NCBI GenBank assembly: GCA_030068075.1 | Contig: CM057828.1 | Span: 116,177,699 to 116,241,698, forward strand | Direction of reading: 5' to 3' | From: Paguma larvata | Taxonomy: Eukaryota > Chordata > Mammalia > Carnivora > Viverridae | Length of the DNA: 64,000 bases | Program-made: the position numbers and the translations under genes | In this document: positions 34,350-46,384 of the stretch, in pieces | Layout of the letters: the number at the start of each line of letters is the position of its first letter | Numbering within the stretch: position 1 is the stretch's first letter | The notes under the pieces: model-generated | Databases searched by the model: none | Told to the model about the DNA's origin: nothing | The model's input: only the letters and a program-made list of their open reading frames with translations

Positions 34350-34620
34350 CCTCTAAGCCTCCAGATTGCTGTTCCTTCTATCCCCTCTCTATGGTATGTC
34401 TTTCAGAATCCTTCCTTGACCCTCAAGATGGGGTTATGTACCCTTCTGCAAGCTCCTGAAAACTTGTGTTTACCATTATCTTTGCCTGCATGGCTAAGGA
34501 TTGTGTGGCCCTGCTGGCTTCTCCTGACCCTCCTAGGACACTGTCAGGGAAGTTTCTGTACTATTCTATTCCCAACACCCAGCCTCGTAGCATACACAGC
34601 AGCAGGTAACCAGCAGTTAT
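34350..34620 (+). mobile_element. L2 3' end fragment
   Basis: tcagaatccttccttgaccc, then actgtcagggaagtttctgt, then cccaacacccagcctcgtag match the L2 tail order (…aagccttccctgacc…cagggactttgtct…ccccagcacctag). Confidence 0.5.
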
Positions 34621-35689
34621 GTAAAGCTAAAAAACATAAATCTCTTAGAATCTCATATACTTGCATTCTATTGTCAAGCAAAATGGTTTTCCATTTATCA
34701 AGTCGTATATTTAAATTACCCCAGAGAATCAATGTGATGGGTGAACATTTAGAAATATGAAATAATCCATGATAATCAGGAAATTGGTTTTTTCCTAACA
34801 TTTAACAAAACATACTGAACTTCCCCTTTTACTGTCTCTTCTACAATTGCTTATAATACAAAACAATTCAGAGATCTATTTCGAATTAAAAAAATGTTAC
34901 CAGAAAGAAAAAGATCATGCTATTAAATGTTAACATTTTTTAAATATCTATAAAACAAAACCTTTTTTCCTTTCTCGTTGTCATACTCCACCTTCTCTAT
35001 CCAGGACCTATGAACAGCCCACCGAGATAGCTATCGTGACCGTTGAAGGTTAAGCTTTGATGATTGCCAAGCATCCCTTTTCTATAGGAACCCAGGCTTC
35101 TGAGCAGCACAAGCAGAAAGTGCAATGCCCTGTCAATCAGGGGCGGTCACATTTCAGTCTCTGTCTGGGTTCGCTGCACCTGCTGACCCCAGCACCCCAC
35201 TTAGCCTTTGGTTTACTCCGGCTAAAGAATTTTCCATCCTCCATTAGGAAACAAGGCAACGCAAACTCTTGCCGCCTTCACCACTTGGAAACTCCCCTCC
35301 TCGTCCCTGGGTTTGGTGCATGTAACATGGCTGGAGTCGCAACAGTCACCTGTCATCTTTTGTCTGTAGACAACAGGTTTGTAAGTGAAGAGATAGGGTT
35401 TTTAACACTTAGTGACATAAATAAGAATCATAAGTTCATCTTTTTCCTATCAGGTATGGTTTTGTTTTTTTTTATGGAACTCTTTTGGTTACTTCGGATT
35501 ATATTTGTAAGATTTTGGAGGGTGCCTGATGGTCACTGATGGTTACTGTTGTTTTCTACAACATAGAAAAGCCAAGACAAGAGAATAATGTGTGCTTAAT
35601 TTACAGGATTTGTGGCAATAGTGGCATGGCCATCCTCATTGTGAGCCATCAAAACTGAGTTGTTTGGCCAAATAGGATCCTCCCAGCAC
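34621..35689. other. Unique sequence with one half of a dispersed direct repeat
   Basis: No gene recognised. 35060-35360 is GC-richer than its surroundings and ends in an acceptor-like ttttgtctgtag. Confidence 0.4.
35376..35476 (+). repeat. Dispersed ~100-bp direct repeat, copy A
   Basis: Shares gagatagggtttttaacact, tagtgacataaataagaatc and tatcaggtatg with 37484-37583 at close to 90 % by eye. It lies 2.1 kb from copy B in the same orientation. I do not recognise it as a known repeat family. Confidence 0.75.
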
Positions 35690-36080
35690 CACACCCTCCT
35701 CTCCACTCTTCACTTCACCTGGAATGTTCCCCTCCCCATCCTCCTTCACCCTACACCTTGCCCCTTACCCACTGTTCCTCCCTGCCCTAAGGCCGAGGGA
35801 AGTTTGCTTCCCCTTCCTGGAGCCTCTCGGCTGGACAGAATTTACTCCTCTTCTGAAGTTCTAGAAGAACTTTAACTGTTCTTCTGTTTGCTCGCTTCTT
35901 TGTTCATTCAACAGCTTTCACAGAAGGCCTGTCGCCTCAGACAATTCTCACCACTTGCTCTGCAGCTCTATGTAGATGTATGTTTTACTCTCCTTTACTA
36001 AAGGAAAGTTCTCAGGGGCAAGTCTCATGTCTGATTTCATTTTGTATCCCAGAAACTTTTTTGGTGTAGACACTGTTCGC
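35690..36080 (+). mobile_element. L2 3' end fragment
   Basis: cacctggaatgttcccctcc followed about 300 bp later by ctcaggggcaagtctcatg and ttttgtatcccagaaac is the order of the L2 3' end. The middle is poorly matched. Confidence 0.5.
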
Positions 36081-36190
36081 TGCCTACCCAGCATCAGTTT
36101 CTTCCCTTTTCTTCATTCCAAAAGAATTCCAGCGTTGGTTAGGTGTCCCCCTCGCCTGTACAGATCTCAGAGACTGCTTCATATTGCTGA

Positions 36191-36305
36191 ATGCTCCCTT
36201 CCTTCCCCCCACACCCCTTCCCCTCCCTTCCCCTTCCCCTACTCCCTTTTTCCTTCCTCCTTCCCTCCCCACTCTCCTTCCTCTTTCATTTCTTTCTTCT
36301 TTCAG
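36191..36305. repeat. Polypyrimidine low-complexity tract
   Basis: Mostly C/T over about 115 bp (cccttcccctcccttcccc-like units), ending in an acceptor-like tttcag at 36300-36305. It produces spurious Pro/Ser-rich and Gly/Arg-rich open frames. Confidence 0.85.
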
Positions 36306-37400
36306 GTTAGTCAACACTTACTGAGCGAGATATTCCTTGGGTGCTAGGGATAGAAAAGGGAATCTGGAGAAATGGCCTTATTCTTGGCATATCTTTGGTT
36401 GGAATTTTCTTTTTTTTTTCTTCAATTTTTTTAATGTTTATTTATTCTTGAGAGAGAGAGAGAGAAACAGAATGTGAATGGGGGAGCGACGGAGAAAGAG
36501 GGAGACACAGAATGTGAAGCAGGCTCGGGGCTCTGAGCTGTCAGCACGGAGCCCTATGCGGGGCTCCAGCCTATGAACCTCAAGATCATGACCTGAGCCA
36601 AAGTCACAAGCTTAACCAGCTGAGCCACCCAGGCGCCCCAATTGAAATTTTCAATGACTCTTGCAAGGTCTCCAAATCTAACTGGGCTCAACTTCCTCAT
36701 AAGAAAACCAAAGTTTTGAGGTTAAACAGCATGTCCAAGTGCAGAAAGCAAGCAGCGAGCGGTGAGGAGCTAAAAGCCAAGTACATTTGTGTGTATACAC
36801 GTTCATGTACATTTATATATCTGTACATACTTTAAAATGTGAAATTCCAAACTCCAAAACCCAAAAATAGATGAACATTTAAAGAACGATTTCTGCCCTC
36901 AAAGATCCCACAGGCTAGTGCTGGGATGCAAACATGTTCTTAATTACAAAACTCTTTGGCATGGGTAGACCCAGAGCACAGAAGGGAGGGAGCCCCTGAT
37001 TTGGTTGGCAAGGGACAAGACTCTGGAACACCTTCACAGAACGAGTCACTGTGGAGGTGAGTCCTGAAGGGTGAGTTAGTCTGGCAAATAGGGGAAGGGG
37101 GAATATTCCAGGCAAGGGGTCTAGGGCCCTATGGCACTTCCAGGAACCCCTGGGTATAGCTGGGGAATGGGGCTGCTTGGTGTCCAGCCATGCTGAAGAG
37201 AGCCAGGAGAGATGTTTCCAGAAAAAGCACTCTGGTCACAAAGGGCCTTTCATATCAGACTGAGTAGTTATTACTTCATCCTACAGATGATAAAAGGTCT
37301 TAATGGATTTCCAGTAGGGGAAAAATTATATTTTCATTTTAGAAAGATCACTCTGATAGCAGTGGGAAGCATCCACTGAAGGGCATAAGCCCAGCGAGAG
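36306..37400 (-). mobile_element. L2 (CR1-clade) LINE, minus strand, interrupted
   Basis: Begins with reverse 3' end (tcaacacttactgagcgaga…gggtgctagggatag). It continues after a SINE with gaggtgagtcctgaagggtg, gaatattccaggcaaggg and attttagaaagatcactctg, all reverse-complement L2 landmarks in order. A small MIR-like insert may lie at about 36690-36765 (tcctcataagaaaacc). Confidence 0.7.
36410..36640 (-). mobile_element. SINEC inside L2
   Basis: Reverse tail aatgtttatttattcttgag and reverse head cacccaggcgcccca at 36640. Duplication ttggaatttt / ttgaaatttt around 36399-36408 and 36642-36651. Confidence 0.94.
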
Positions 37401-38234
37401 TGAGATTTCTTATAAAGTGTCTTTTTGTTTTGAAAGTTAAGGCAAGACATAGTGGAGGAAGTGGCATATACAAAAGGGAACCGTTTTGTGAGTTAAGAGA
37501 TAGGGTTTTTAACACTTAGTCACATAAATAAGGATCACAAATTCATATTTTTGATATCAGGTATGCTTTTATTTTTTTACTATTTCTTTGAAACAAATAT
37601 TTACTGTTCATATGCGTGTGCATCAAGTGATTATCTGGAGTGAAGAGAAAAACTATGAAAATCCTAGAAAGCAAGTACATATAAAAGGTTGTATTACAAT
37701 ATTAATATTCAATACACTCTACAGCTTTTCAAGGAGAGGGTAAACATAAAATAAGTATGTTGACAATTATTCAATACCAAAGGTTCATCTTAGAACTTGC
37801 GGTCAATTTAACTTCTAGTTAAGTATCTATTAGTCACATGGCCTTGACTGAAAACATTCACACTGAGTGAGCTTTATGTGAGAACGTCCTGAATACGCAA
37901 TGCTGCAGGCTATTTATAATGGCTAACTTAAAGAGGTTCCCTGACTGGCGTAGTGGTGGAGTTGCCATTCTAATTATTCCCAGATGAAGAGAAGAAGGAA
38001 GAGAAAATTGAATTCATATTTTTGCAGAAGAAGGAGAAAGGGTGATTTTTTTAATCATAAGATATGCAAGCACCAGGCAAACATGCTCTGTAGGCTTTGG
38101 AGGTATTGGATGGTACTTACTAATTCCAGTGACCTCGGACATTAGAATTCACCAAACAGTAAGACAAGAAGTTATCATATCTTTCATGTCCAAAAAACAA
38201 AAAAACAGACATAAAGCAGGAAATTCATGTTATG
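37401..38234. other. Unique AT-rich sequence with copy B of the direct repeat
   Basis: Apart from the direct repeat at 37484-37583, nothing is recognised. Confidence 0.4.
37484..37583 (+). repeat. Dispersed ~100-bp direct repeat, copy B
   Basis: gttaagagatagggttttta, acttagtcacataaataagg and gatatcaggtatgctttt mirror copy A at 35376-35476. The similarity fades on both sides. Confidence 0.75.
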
Positions 38235-38965
38235 AAACATTCCTTGTGCAAACAGACATGAATCTTAATTGCAGCAGTGTTCCTAGGGTAAAAAGCTACA
38301 GTCCGAATTTGGATGGATGGCCCAAGGGTGAATAAATATTGCTGTATACCCATCCAATGAAATATCATTCTACAGGTAAACAGAAATGAATTGGAGGCTT
38401 GCGTATCATGAGAGACAGAACATACCACCAGACAATGGCCAAACCATACGTAAAAATAGAACTCTGACCAGCAACCCAGGAAAACAACTTCTTATCTCCA
38501 ACAAACAGCCCAGGATGCCAGCCTGCATTAAGCCAGACTTGAAGGAAGCCTGACTGCTACCATTAGCAACAAATCAGAAGGTTGCATAATAATTTCTATA
38601 ACAATCAGTCCATGATGACCAGGATTTGATTACTAATTTCCCAAATTTTTGCCCTGCTTCCAACTCAGGACCAACCAGAAATAGGCAAATAGACACCCCT
38701 AACCAATCACAGAGGATGCCCCACTTCTACTCAGCCCACCTACAGTTTCCCTAGGCCAGCAGGCTCTAATTGGGGCATACCCAAAGTCTTCTCTTTTTCC
38801 CACCATAAAGATGTAATATTTTACTTAACACAAATACAATCTCTGAAGGAAAGCTAGCAAAATGCCAAGTTTTGATGAAGCTGGATTGTGGGCTGATGGT
38901 TGTTACATTTTTCTCCATACTTTTCTATATGCTTAAATCTTTAATGATACTCAAAAGCAATTGTA
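38235..38965 (+). mobile_element. Old L1M 3'UTR split by an LTR-like insert
   Basis: Left part (38250-38440): acccatccaatgaaatatca and aggtaaacagaaatgaat, as in L1M '…caatggaatactactcagc…'. Right part (38850-38965): ttgatgaagctggattgtgg and atacttttctatatgcttaa, the L1M terminus. The intervening ~400 bp is foreign. Confidence 0.55.
38445..38850. mobile_element. LTR-like or DNA-element insert, unclassified
   Basis: C/A-rich block with repeated ccaatca-type CAAT motifs (aacaaatcag, accaatcacagagg), a long spaced poly-CC section and accataaagatgtaa near its end, resembling an LTR promoter and polyadenylation layout. No clear tg…ca ends or target duplication. Family unknown; strand not assigned. 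Confidence 0.3.
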
Positions 38966-40619
38966 ATGATATCTCTTCCAGTTATGCAGTGAAAATATTT
39001 CTCATGCAGGAACTGATGCTTCTACCTGCCACAAATATATCCTCAGTTAATATTGGTAGTTGGCGACTTTTTAAAGACAGAAAGTAAGTGTTTTCTGTAA
39101 TTCAACCTCCCTTCCATCCTACAAGTATGGTGAGATATTTCCAGCTGTTCTTTTTTTTCTTTTTCTTGCCTTTACTTCCTCTAAGTGAATGCATGAGTTT
39201 GCATGCACATGAGCCTTCATATGACTTCTTGTAACCTCATCACTCTGTTCCACAACCATATATGTCCCTGATGCATCTTGTTTCTTTTTTAAAAATGACA
39301 GATTTTCTTTTCCCAAATGTAAGAATAGTATGTTCACTGGAGAAATTTTGGAAAATATGGAATATTATATAAAGGGAGAACAAAGTACCCATTGTCACTC
39401 CTTTCAGTATACATAGTAATAATTCCAATGAAGATGATGAATTTTTGTAAAAAGAAAATTTACAGTAATTTTATTTATACATCTTAAAATAATAATAGGT
39501 CTTTAGAGTTTATGAATATTAATATTTTATTGAGTTATTACCTCAGATAAGATCTATAGCCAAATATGCCCCTTTGGTGTATATAATTGTCACCTGGAAA
39601 AAGAGCCTGACATAAGATAATATTATGAATAAACGTATGAAATAAATATGTGAACGATGCAATAATGAGCTAAGCACAGGAATAGCATCATCTACATCTT
39701 CATAGGTGAAAGTTTTAAATATGTATTTATTTATAAATATTTATATGTGTATCTACATATACATATACATATACATATTTCCTCAAAGTTCATATCTTTA
39801 GCATTGACCAAATTCCTTAAAGAATCAGGTTATAAACCACACTACAGGAAAACATCTGAAGAATCAGACTCATCCTCAAGCTTGCTGTCAGGGACTGCTA
39901 TATCAAGGAGACATGATTTGGATTCAGGCTCCACAGGAAACCAGATTATCAACTTCAGTGGTCTCTCTTAAGAATCTGGGCACTCATCCAATGTAATTCC
40001 TCTACTTAATATTTGATTCTTTTCCGAACATGAGCTGCCCTATAATTTTAAAAGAAATCATTAGAGATCTTTCCCTGACTCGGTGAGAGTCATTTTGATT
40101 CAATGTTACTTTTATAACATTATCTGATATGTCTGAGGGATAATTATGTTTTATAGTTATAGAAGTTAGCAGGGCTACAATATAAAATGGTTTAAATTAA
40201 GAATGTATAAAATACAGACAGAAGCCACTGACCAGTGGGAAGAAGTCTGTGATGGAAATGTCTCGCATCAATTACATCAGTTACATCAAGGGAAGAAAAT
40301 GCAGATTTATCCCATTTTCATGCAATCCTCATAGTGAATTTAAGCACTGAAGCTCTGTATGATATGAAATCCTAGTATCACCTAAAATATTAAGTCCATC
40401 GAAAACTAAGTTTAAAATCTTGAATTAACTCAAGCATTTAGTCCACTTAGTCAAAGTGATAATTAATGTTGGTCATTTGTTTTACAGGGAATGTTGGTCA
40501 ACTCTCACACGCTACAACACATGTGTGGTTTAGGGGATGAGTAAAGATGAAGGTTTAGGTGCAATCCAACCTCCACCAATGGCGCAGCCATCCTTACAGT
40601 TTCCCAGACAACAACAAAA
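38966..40619. other. AT-rich unique or unclassified sequence
   Basis: 39280-39420 (gtaagaatagtatgttcact, gaaattttggaaaatatgga) may be an old unnamed repeat. A (CATATA)n tract lies at 39745-39780. No gene recognised. Confidence 0.4.
39745..39780. repeat. (ACATAT)n microsatellite
   Basis: Four or five near-perfect acatat units. Confidence 0.85.
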
Positions 40620-41060
40620 TAAGCCTTCTCAATCCCCCTGAGTTCTGTTTTCCTAACTCCCCGTCTCCCATTCTGTCACTCCACCCATAAATCTATTAAT
40701 CCGTCAGCAATGCTCACTGATTCCACCTCATTAATGTCCCTCAAGTCCAGAATCTCCACATTATCCCACCTTCACATTCACTGCCTCTTCCTCAGCCTTT
40801 ACTCAGTTCCTCCTCATCTGTGAGCTAATCAACTGAAACAGCTTCTAACTGGCTCATTACCTGAAAGTCTTCCCCATTCACACCTCACCCTGCCCCCAGG
40901 GTTGTCTTTTTACAAAAATTCATCTTCTTAAAAATGTCTGTTGACTCTGTGTTGCTACTTGGCAAGATACAGAAGATCATCATTCTGTGGCAATCTATCT
41001 CATCACCTTTATGCTCTGCAAGAAGCCCACCCTTTCCACCTTGTGAGGTGTAGGCAAGAG
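40620..41060 (+). mobile_element. L2 ORF2 fragment
   Basis: taatccgtcagcaatgctca, attccacctcattaatgtcc and agtccagaatctccac match the L2 segment encoding the RT thumb region. cttctaactggctcatta matches 'cctcctaactggtctcc'. Frame broken. Confidence 0.65.
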
Positions 41061-41249
41061 CACAAACGGAGGCCCATATGCCATATGTATGAAGATCAAA
41101 ACTTATTAATCAAGTTTATAAACTATTAAATATGCCCAAGGCTTCCATCTTAACAAATATAACTGGTTATAGGACTCAGAGACCAGGATTCAATTTAGAA
41201 TGCTTGAGGTCCTCACATGAAAGAGTCTTACATGGAAAAGAGCAGCATA

Positions 41250-41471
41250 GGGGCGCCTGGGTGGCTCAGTTGGTTAATCAGCCGACTTCAGCTCAGGTCA
41301 TGATCTCACAGTCTGTGAGTTCGAGCCCACGTCGGGCTCTGTGCTGCTGGCTTATCAGAGCCTGGAGCCTGCTTCGGTTTCTGTGTCTCCCTCTCTCTCT
41401 GCCGTTCCCCTGCTCATGTTCTGTCTCTGTCTCTCAAAACTAAATAAACGTTAAAAAGAAATTAAAAAAAG
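41250..41471 (+). mobile_element. SINEC, close to consensus
   Basis: Starts with an intact ggggcgcctgggtggctcag. Cat-type body and tail caaaactaaataaacgtt. Perfect 13-bp duplication aaagagcagcata at 41237-41249 and 41472-41484. The intact 5' end and clean duplication suggest a relatively young copy. Confidence 0.96.
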
Positions 41472-41484
41472 AAAGAGCAGCATA

Positions 41485-41869
41485 AGAAGACTCTGGGCCC
41501 CCGGCCTATATTCCATCACCCCATTCTCCTTTGCTTCCACTCCTGGGTTCCCTCCATGAATAATCTCATGGGCAGGCTGTGGAGACCCCTGGCTGATGGC
41601 AGAACTCAACCACACACCCCTGAAAACAGCCACTTAGATCTAGAAACACTTCCCTTTACCATGTATTCCCACCCTCAGGAGAATTGGCAGTGGAGGAGAT
41701 CAGCAGAGACCTTCGAAGTGAGCTTGGAGGCCATCTGAGCAGGACATTCTGGGGTACCCAGTACCTGGAGCATAGAGGGCATGGGCTCCAGGTTGGCATG
41801 ACCAGGTTCCCCGGCCCTGGCACTGCCATTCTCCAGCACACCCCACACACCAGCAACATGGAATGCCTC
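41485..41869. other. Unique GC-richer sequence
   Basis: Overlapping open frames on both strands (60-114 codons) but no recognised domain. No splice-bounded exon I would defend. Confidence 0.4.
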
Positions 41870-42135
41870 CTGATTTCTGGAACATGTCATGGCCTTTCAC
41901 CTCTTCCTGTCTGGACAAGCTGTACATCAAGTCTTTTCCCAAGGAAGTCAGAAACATTTTGTAGCTTGTTTTTTTTGTTGTTGTTTTTGTTTTTTTGTTT
42001 TTTATGTTTTAGCACTCCTCTTTCCTAGTAGACTCCAAGACTTTGCCTGTTCCCTCCTCTTTGAACCTCTCAAGTCTACAGCAATGCCTGGTACATAGCA
42101 CCCTTGGTAACAGTTTAAAGAATGAACGAGGAAAT
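41870..42135 (+). mobile_element. L2 3' end with a T/G-rich insert
   Basis: tctggaacatgtcatggcct and ttcacctcttcctgtctgg match L2 before the break. gcaatgcctggtacatagca and aagaatgaacgagg match its terminus. A (TTG)n/T-rich run at 41968-42012 separates them. Confidence 0.6.
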
Positions 42136-42629
42136 TAATGAATGGATCAATCAACTATGTCCCTTATCTCAGCCCATCCCTATTGTTCTCCTCCTTAACT
42201 TCCATTCTCCTATTTGGATTTTTAAATCCATCTGGGATTCCGGAAAGAAAAAATAAAACTGTACTCCATTGATGGGCATGAAACAGACTGTTTACAAGAG
42301 GCCACGGAGGGAAGAGAAACTAGAAATAGTAAATGAGGGCTCTAGATCCTAAAGTATGAAGAACTCACAAGGGTGTCTTCTCGGTTGTATATAAAGAAAG
42401 TTAGAAGTCAGCTGCTTGTATACCAGGGATGAGTTTCTGAAGAATTATATTATCACAACAAATAATTATCCTAAAGGATTAATTCCAGAAAGGGGCAGGG
42501 TGAAAATATTGCTTTCATTCTTTGCATTTTTTTCTGCGTATCCCTAATAGTTCATAGAATGCTCATTCTAAATTAACAGCATGGCATGACACAATATGGT
42601 AGTGTGTGGCCTTCTACCCAGAGTATTAT
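42136..42629. other. Unique sequence
   Basis: Nothing recognised. Confidence 0.4.
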
Positions 42630-42765
42630 GTTTCTGCATTTACAAAACAAGGGCAGTCACAGTACCTTCCTACCTACCTCAGAGGGTTAGTGTGAGACTT
42701 AAAAGAATCAACACAATACAAGTGCTTGGAACAATGCCTGGTGCTCATGAATGTTAGCTAATCTT
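42630..42765 (+). mobile_element. MIR fragment
   Basis: tacctacctcagagggttag, gagacttaaaagaatcaaca and acaatgcctggtgctcatg: the MIR 3' half in order. Confidence 0.75.
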
Positions 42766-44211
42766 TTCCTGCTGTTCTTCCTTTGTTTCTTATCCTTTTC
42801 CATCTCCTGATTATGATTGTTCACCTTCCATTTCAATGGTATTGACATTTAAGCACATTTCCAACATTGGGTCTGACACCAACACTTGATGAATTTTAAT
42901 GTTGGTTTAGAATATACAGAATATAAAAAAAAAGATTTTATATTGGAAAACCGCGGACATAAGATGAAAGCATGTCAGTCATTAAAACCATCATCAGAGA
43001 TTCTAATGCATGTAAAGAAATTTACGATTGATGTTATACCTACCAAGGATGGTGGAAATTTCTGTTGTCACTTAAGGCAGAGAGCACCAGCTGTGTCAAC
43101 GGCATAAATACTTTGCAGTTCGCTTTGCCAGCTAACTTTGAAATTATACAACTTAGATTATTTTTAAATTTGGTATACTTTGTTTTTTTTTTCAAATTTT
43201 ACACATAAAATGAGATTCTGCTAATATTTACTAACATTTAAATCACACTTTTTAAATTCACATAGTTTAAAATTCATAAAATTTGACAGATTGTATATAT
43301 TTTTAAAAGCTTTCTTAAAGTTTCAACACTTGGGCTACACTGCCAAGTTTTACACTGAGGAGTAAAAAAGACAAATTGCAAAGGAACGGAGAGGATATAA
43401 AGGAAAAGAGCAAACAATTGTGACAGAGACAGGCTAGCCGTGGGCTATAGCTGTGTGTTCCGCAGCTGGACTTCGGTTTCACTTTCCTTGCATGTGACTG
43501 AATTCTGGTCAAGGAAATGTGAGTCAGGAATCATGTGTGCTGCTCACAAGCCTGGTCCTTGAACACATGCAATCCTTCGTGCCCTTCCCTCTTTCTCCAT
43601 AACATGGAAACCTTGTATAAAAAACAGCAAAGCCACAAGAAGAGAAAAAACAGAATCTCCCAATCATAACTTAGAAGGGTACTATCCACTAACCAGGAAC
43701 ACATGCTATGGGATGGAGAAATACCCTTTATTTTGTTCATCCCTTAAGATTTTCAATTTTATCTTTCATACAGTGAACAGCGTTGCCATATATAATAGAA
43801 ATACTACAAAGTATCATCAAGAAGCATCATTACCCTCGATGCACAAATTAATGGCCTGAATTAGAGTAATACGATATGGGGGATTTGGTAGTAAAACATA
43901 TATTTTTCCAATTCTATCTTTTTCATGCTACTATTAAAAGTTTGCCTGCATTTCCTAAATCAAAACCTCTAGCACAAGAAAGTGGCTCAAAAGCATGCTG
44001 TACAAAGAGGAAGAACAACTAAGTTCTAATATTCACTGCAGAAACTCTACCAATTGGGTAATTTGAATTAGAAGAGAGCTTTATTCAACCTGAACTACTT
44101 AGGGGGAAAGCTATGTCTTTGGAAACCATCTCTTGGAGTAGATCTAACAGTGGCATAAGAAATACCATTTACATGCCCAGACGCAGCATTACGATAATAC
44201 TTCAGTTCTTA
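42766..44211. other. Unique sequence
   Basis: No repeat recognised. A 73-codon frame at 42886-43107 is unremarkable. 42870-43150 has an even, CNE-like composition. Confidence 0.4.
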
Positions 44212-44425
44212 TAGTGTGGTCTGGGCAGCTCAGTCGGTTAGAGGACTGACTTCCACTCAGGTCATCGTCTCACAGTTTGTGGGTTCAAGTCCCACATCGG
44301 GCTCTATGCTGATGGCCTGGAACGTGCTTTGGATTCTGCCTCTCCCTCTCTCTCTGGCCCTCCCCCACTTGCACTCTGTCTCTGTCTCTCTCTCTCTCAA
44401 AATAAATCAACATCAAAAAAACTTT
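44212..44425 (+). mobile_element. SINEC with degraded 5' end
   Basis: tctgggcagctcagtcggtt head (first ~10 bases altered), B box gggttcaagtccc, tail caaaataaatcaacatc. Flanking duplication is not clear. Confidence 0.9.
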
Positions 44426-44977
44426 TTAAATACTTTACAAAGTACACTTCCTTAGAACATTGAAAACTTAAGACCTTCTAACAAAGTGATTATAGGGGAG
44501 AAAGGTTGGTCACCAAAAGAATGCTAGTTTATGTTGTCATATTAAGGAAGTGCCTCAAACTTAACCAAAAGTCAAGTTAACCTAACTAAAACCCATACCT
44601 TGAATGTGCAGCTCTAATACTACCAGGCATAAAAAGGTGACTTGTATTCTACAACCAAAATATTCCTTATTTCCATCAAGCTTCCCACTCCGCTGAGTTC
44701 CATGACATTGGAAAAACAGATGGGCTCTTGGGAGACTCCAGAGATACAAAATGGACAATCTGTGCACAGAATTAATCCTGTCTTTCCATTTAACATGGGA
44801 ACCTGGGAAGGTCTGTGTGTCACGGAGATTCTAGAGGATCTAGATTCACTCAATGATGAATAAGAGGAAAACTACTACTATCACCTTCTCAAAAAGATAA
44901 TTGAAAACTGACTTTTTTAAAACATAGTTACAATTTTTTTCTCAAAACGAGAACTTTTAAGATCTCTTAAAAACTTT

Positions 44978-45058
44978 TTAGATTGCTGCTACAATATAAT
45001 GACTTTCTTTTAGAAAATAACTTCTTAGATTGATGCTAAAACATAATAACTTTCTTCA
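44978..45058 (+). repeat. Imperfect tandem duplication, period 47 bp
   Basis: ttagattgctgctacaatat…gactttcttt (44978) recurs as ttagattgatgctaaaacat…aactttctt (45025). Confidence 0.75.
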
Positions 45059-45250
45059 AAGAGTCTTCTCCATCCTTGGGGGCTAACGTAAAAGTGGTTT
45101 ACTATTTTTATTGAAGTGGTATGTCACCAATTCTTGTCTTTTCCCTTTGTATCACCACATCTGAATTCACTGAATTTTACCCACCAGTGAGTAGTTGGTG
45201 AAAATTAAGCTTAGGTAGAAAGGATCTTTAAAACAATCATAAACAATGTG

Positions 45251-45280
45251 TAACTCAACTCAATTCAATTCAACTCAACT
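45251..45280. repeat. (CAACT/CAATT)n pentanucleotide tract
   Basis: Six units, alternating caact and caatt. Confidence 0.85.
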
Positions 45281-46384
45281 GAAGCTAAACAAGGGAGATA
45301 GCAAGTATCAAGAACTCTTTCAGCATGTAACCACTGGAGAAATGGGATTTGCAAATTCTAGTACAGCCTCTAGCACAGAAGACATGAAAACCACCACGCC
45401 AAAGTGGGTTTGCAGCATAATGAGAAAGATAGCTATGTACCTACCATATGTCGTTAACAATAGTGGAAACCACACATCAGATTCCCCACGCATGATGTTA
45501 GGATGGTTCTCCCCACTCTCTAAAGGGTTTTTAATCTTCTCAGAATCAAAATCATCTTACTTGCCATTGTATGTGGGGATGAAGAGAGGCATTGATTGAT
45601 TACCAGTTAATTAAGTCTGATTACCCATTTTGGTTTCTGAAAATATAAATGCCTATAATTAATTTTGAGTTTAAAGGGAGCCAAGTTCCCATGGCATGCA
45701 CTGATTGCATATGTCAGAGCCAAATGTGCTCTGGTGTTCTGAATAGAGCTTCTTAGACTCCAAAGTCATTAAAACAAAACCTGTGAGAGAGCTGGGATGA
45801 AAGAATGATATAGTAGCAATCAATCCCACTCCTTTGATAAAACAGATTTGCTGGCTCGCCTCCTTCTCCACTGCCCCAAGTCCTCATCAGACTTGAAATG
45901 CTGTGGGAACGGGGGGCTATCCATTGTTCAGCTGAGGACACTCAGCTCCTAGCAGTGGGAAGAGCACAGTGCAGGGATCAATGCTCATGGACCTGTCTGG
46001 CTGGTTCTGGAAGATTGCAATGTTTGCTGTAGTTCTGTGCGGCTCCAGAAATTTCAGGAAGACCTGCATCACCTTCAGCTCCAGTCCCCCGCCCCCACAA
46101 GGCAAGTTCAGCCCAGAACTGCCCATGGACAAGTCAATGACCCGTGAATTAATCCCTTTCTGGGCTGCAGCAAATGGTAAAGAGACATGACCAGGTATTT
46201 TTTCAACCCCTCATCTCTTGTGATATTGATGATGGAGAAGTTCAACTGCTGTGTTAAAAAATCAAGACTAATTTTCTCTACATTCTTAACATGGCAGCTT
46301 ATACTTTCCTTATAAAGAGTTCACAAATATACCTTTGTCCCCGAACATTAAAACCAAAGTATCTTTCAATAGAGAGCAGTCCAA

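Larger units (their letters stand above)
44426..46384. other. Unique sequence with two short tandem repeats
   Basis: Contains the 47-bp-period duplication at 44978-45058 and the pentamer tract at 45251-45280. Open frames around 45246-45599 and 45917-46190 overlap on both strands and show no recognised domain. Confidence 0.4.

Noticed and set aside
34296..34760. 154-codon plus-strand frame with hydrophobic stretches
   Set aside because: Overlaps an L2 tail and unique DNA. No splice logic and no recognised family.
41684..42098. Overlapping 69-114-codon frames
   Set aside because: The C-terminal parts are the T/G-rich run and L2. Several mutually overlapping frames on both strands argue against coding.
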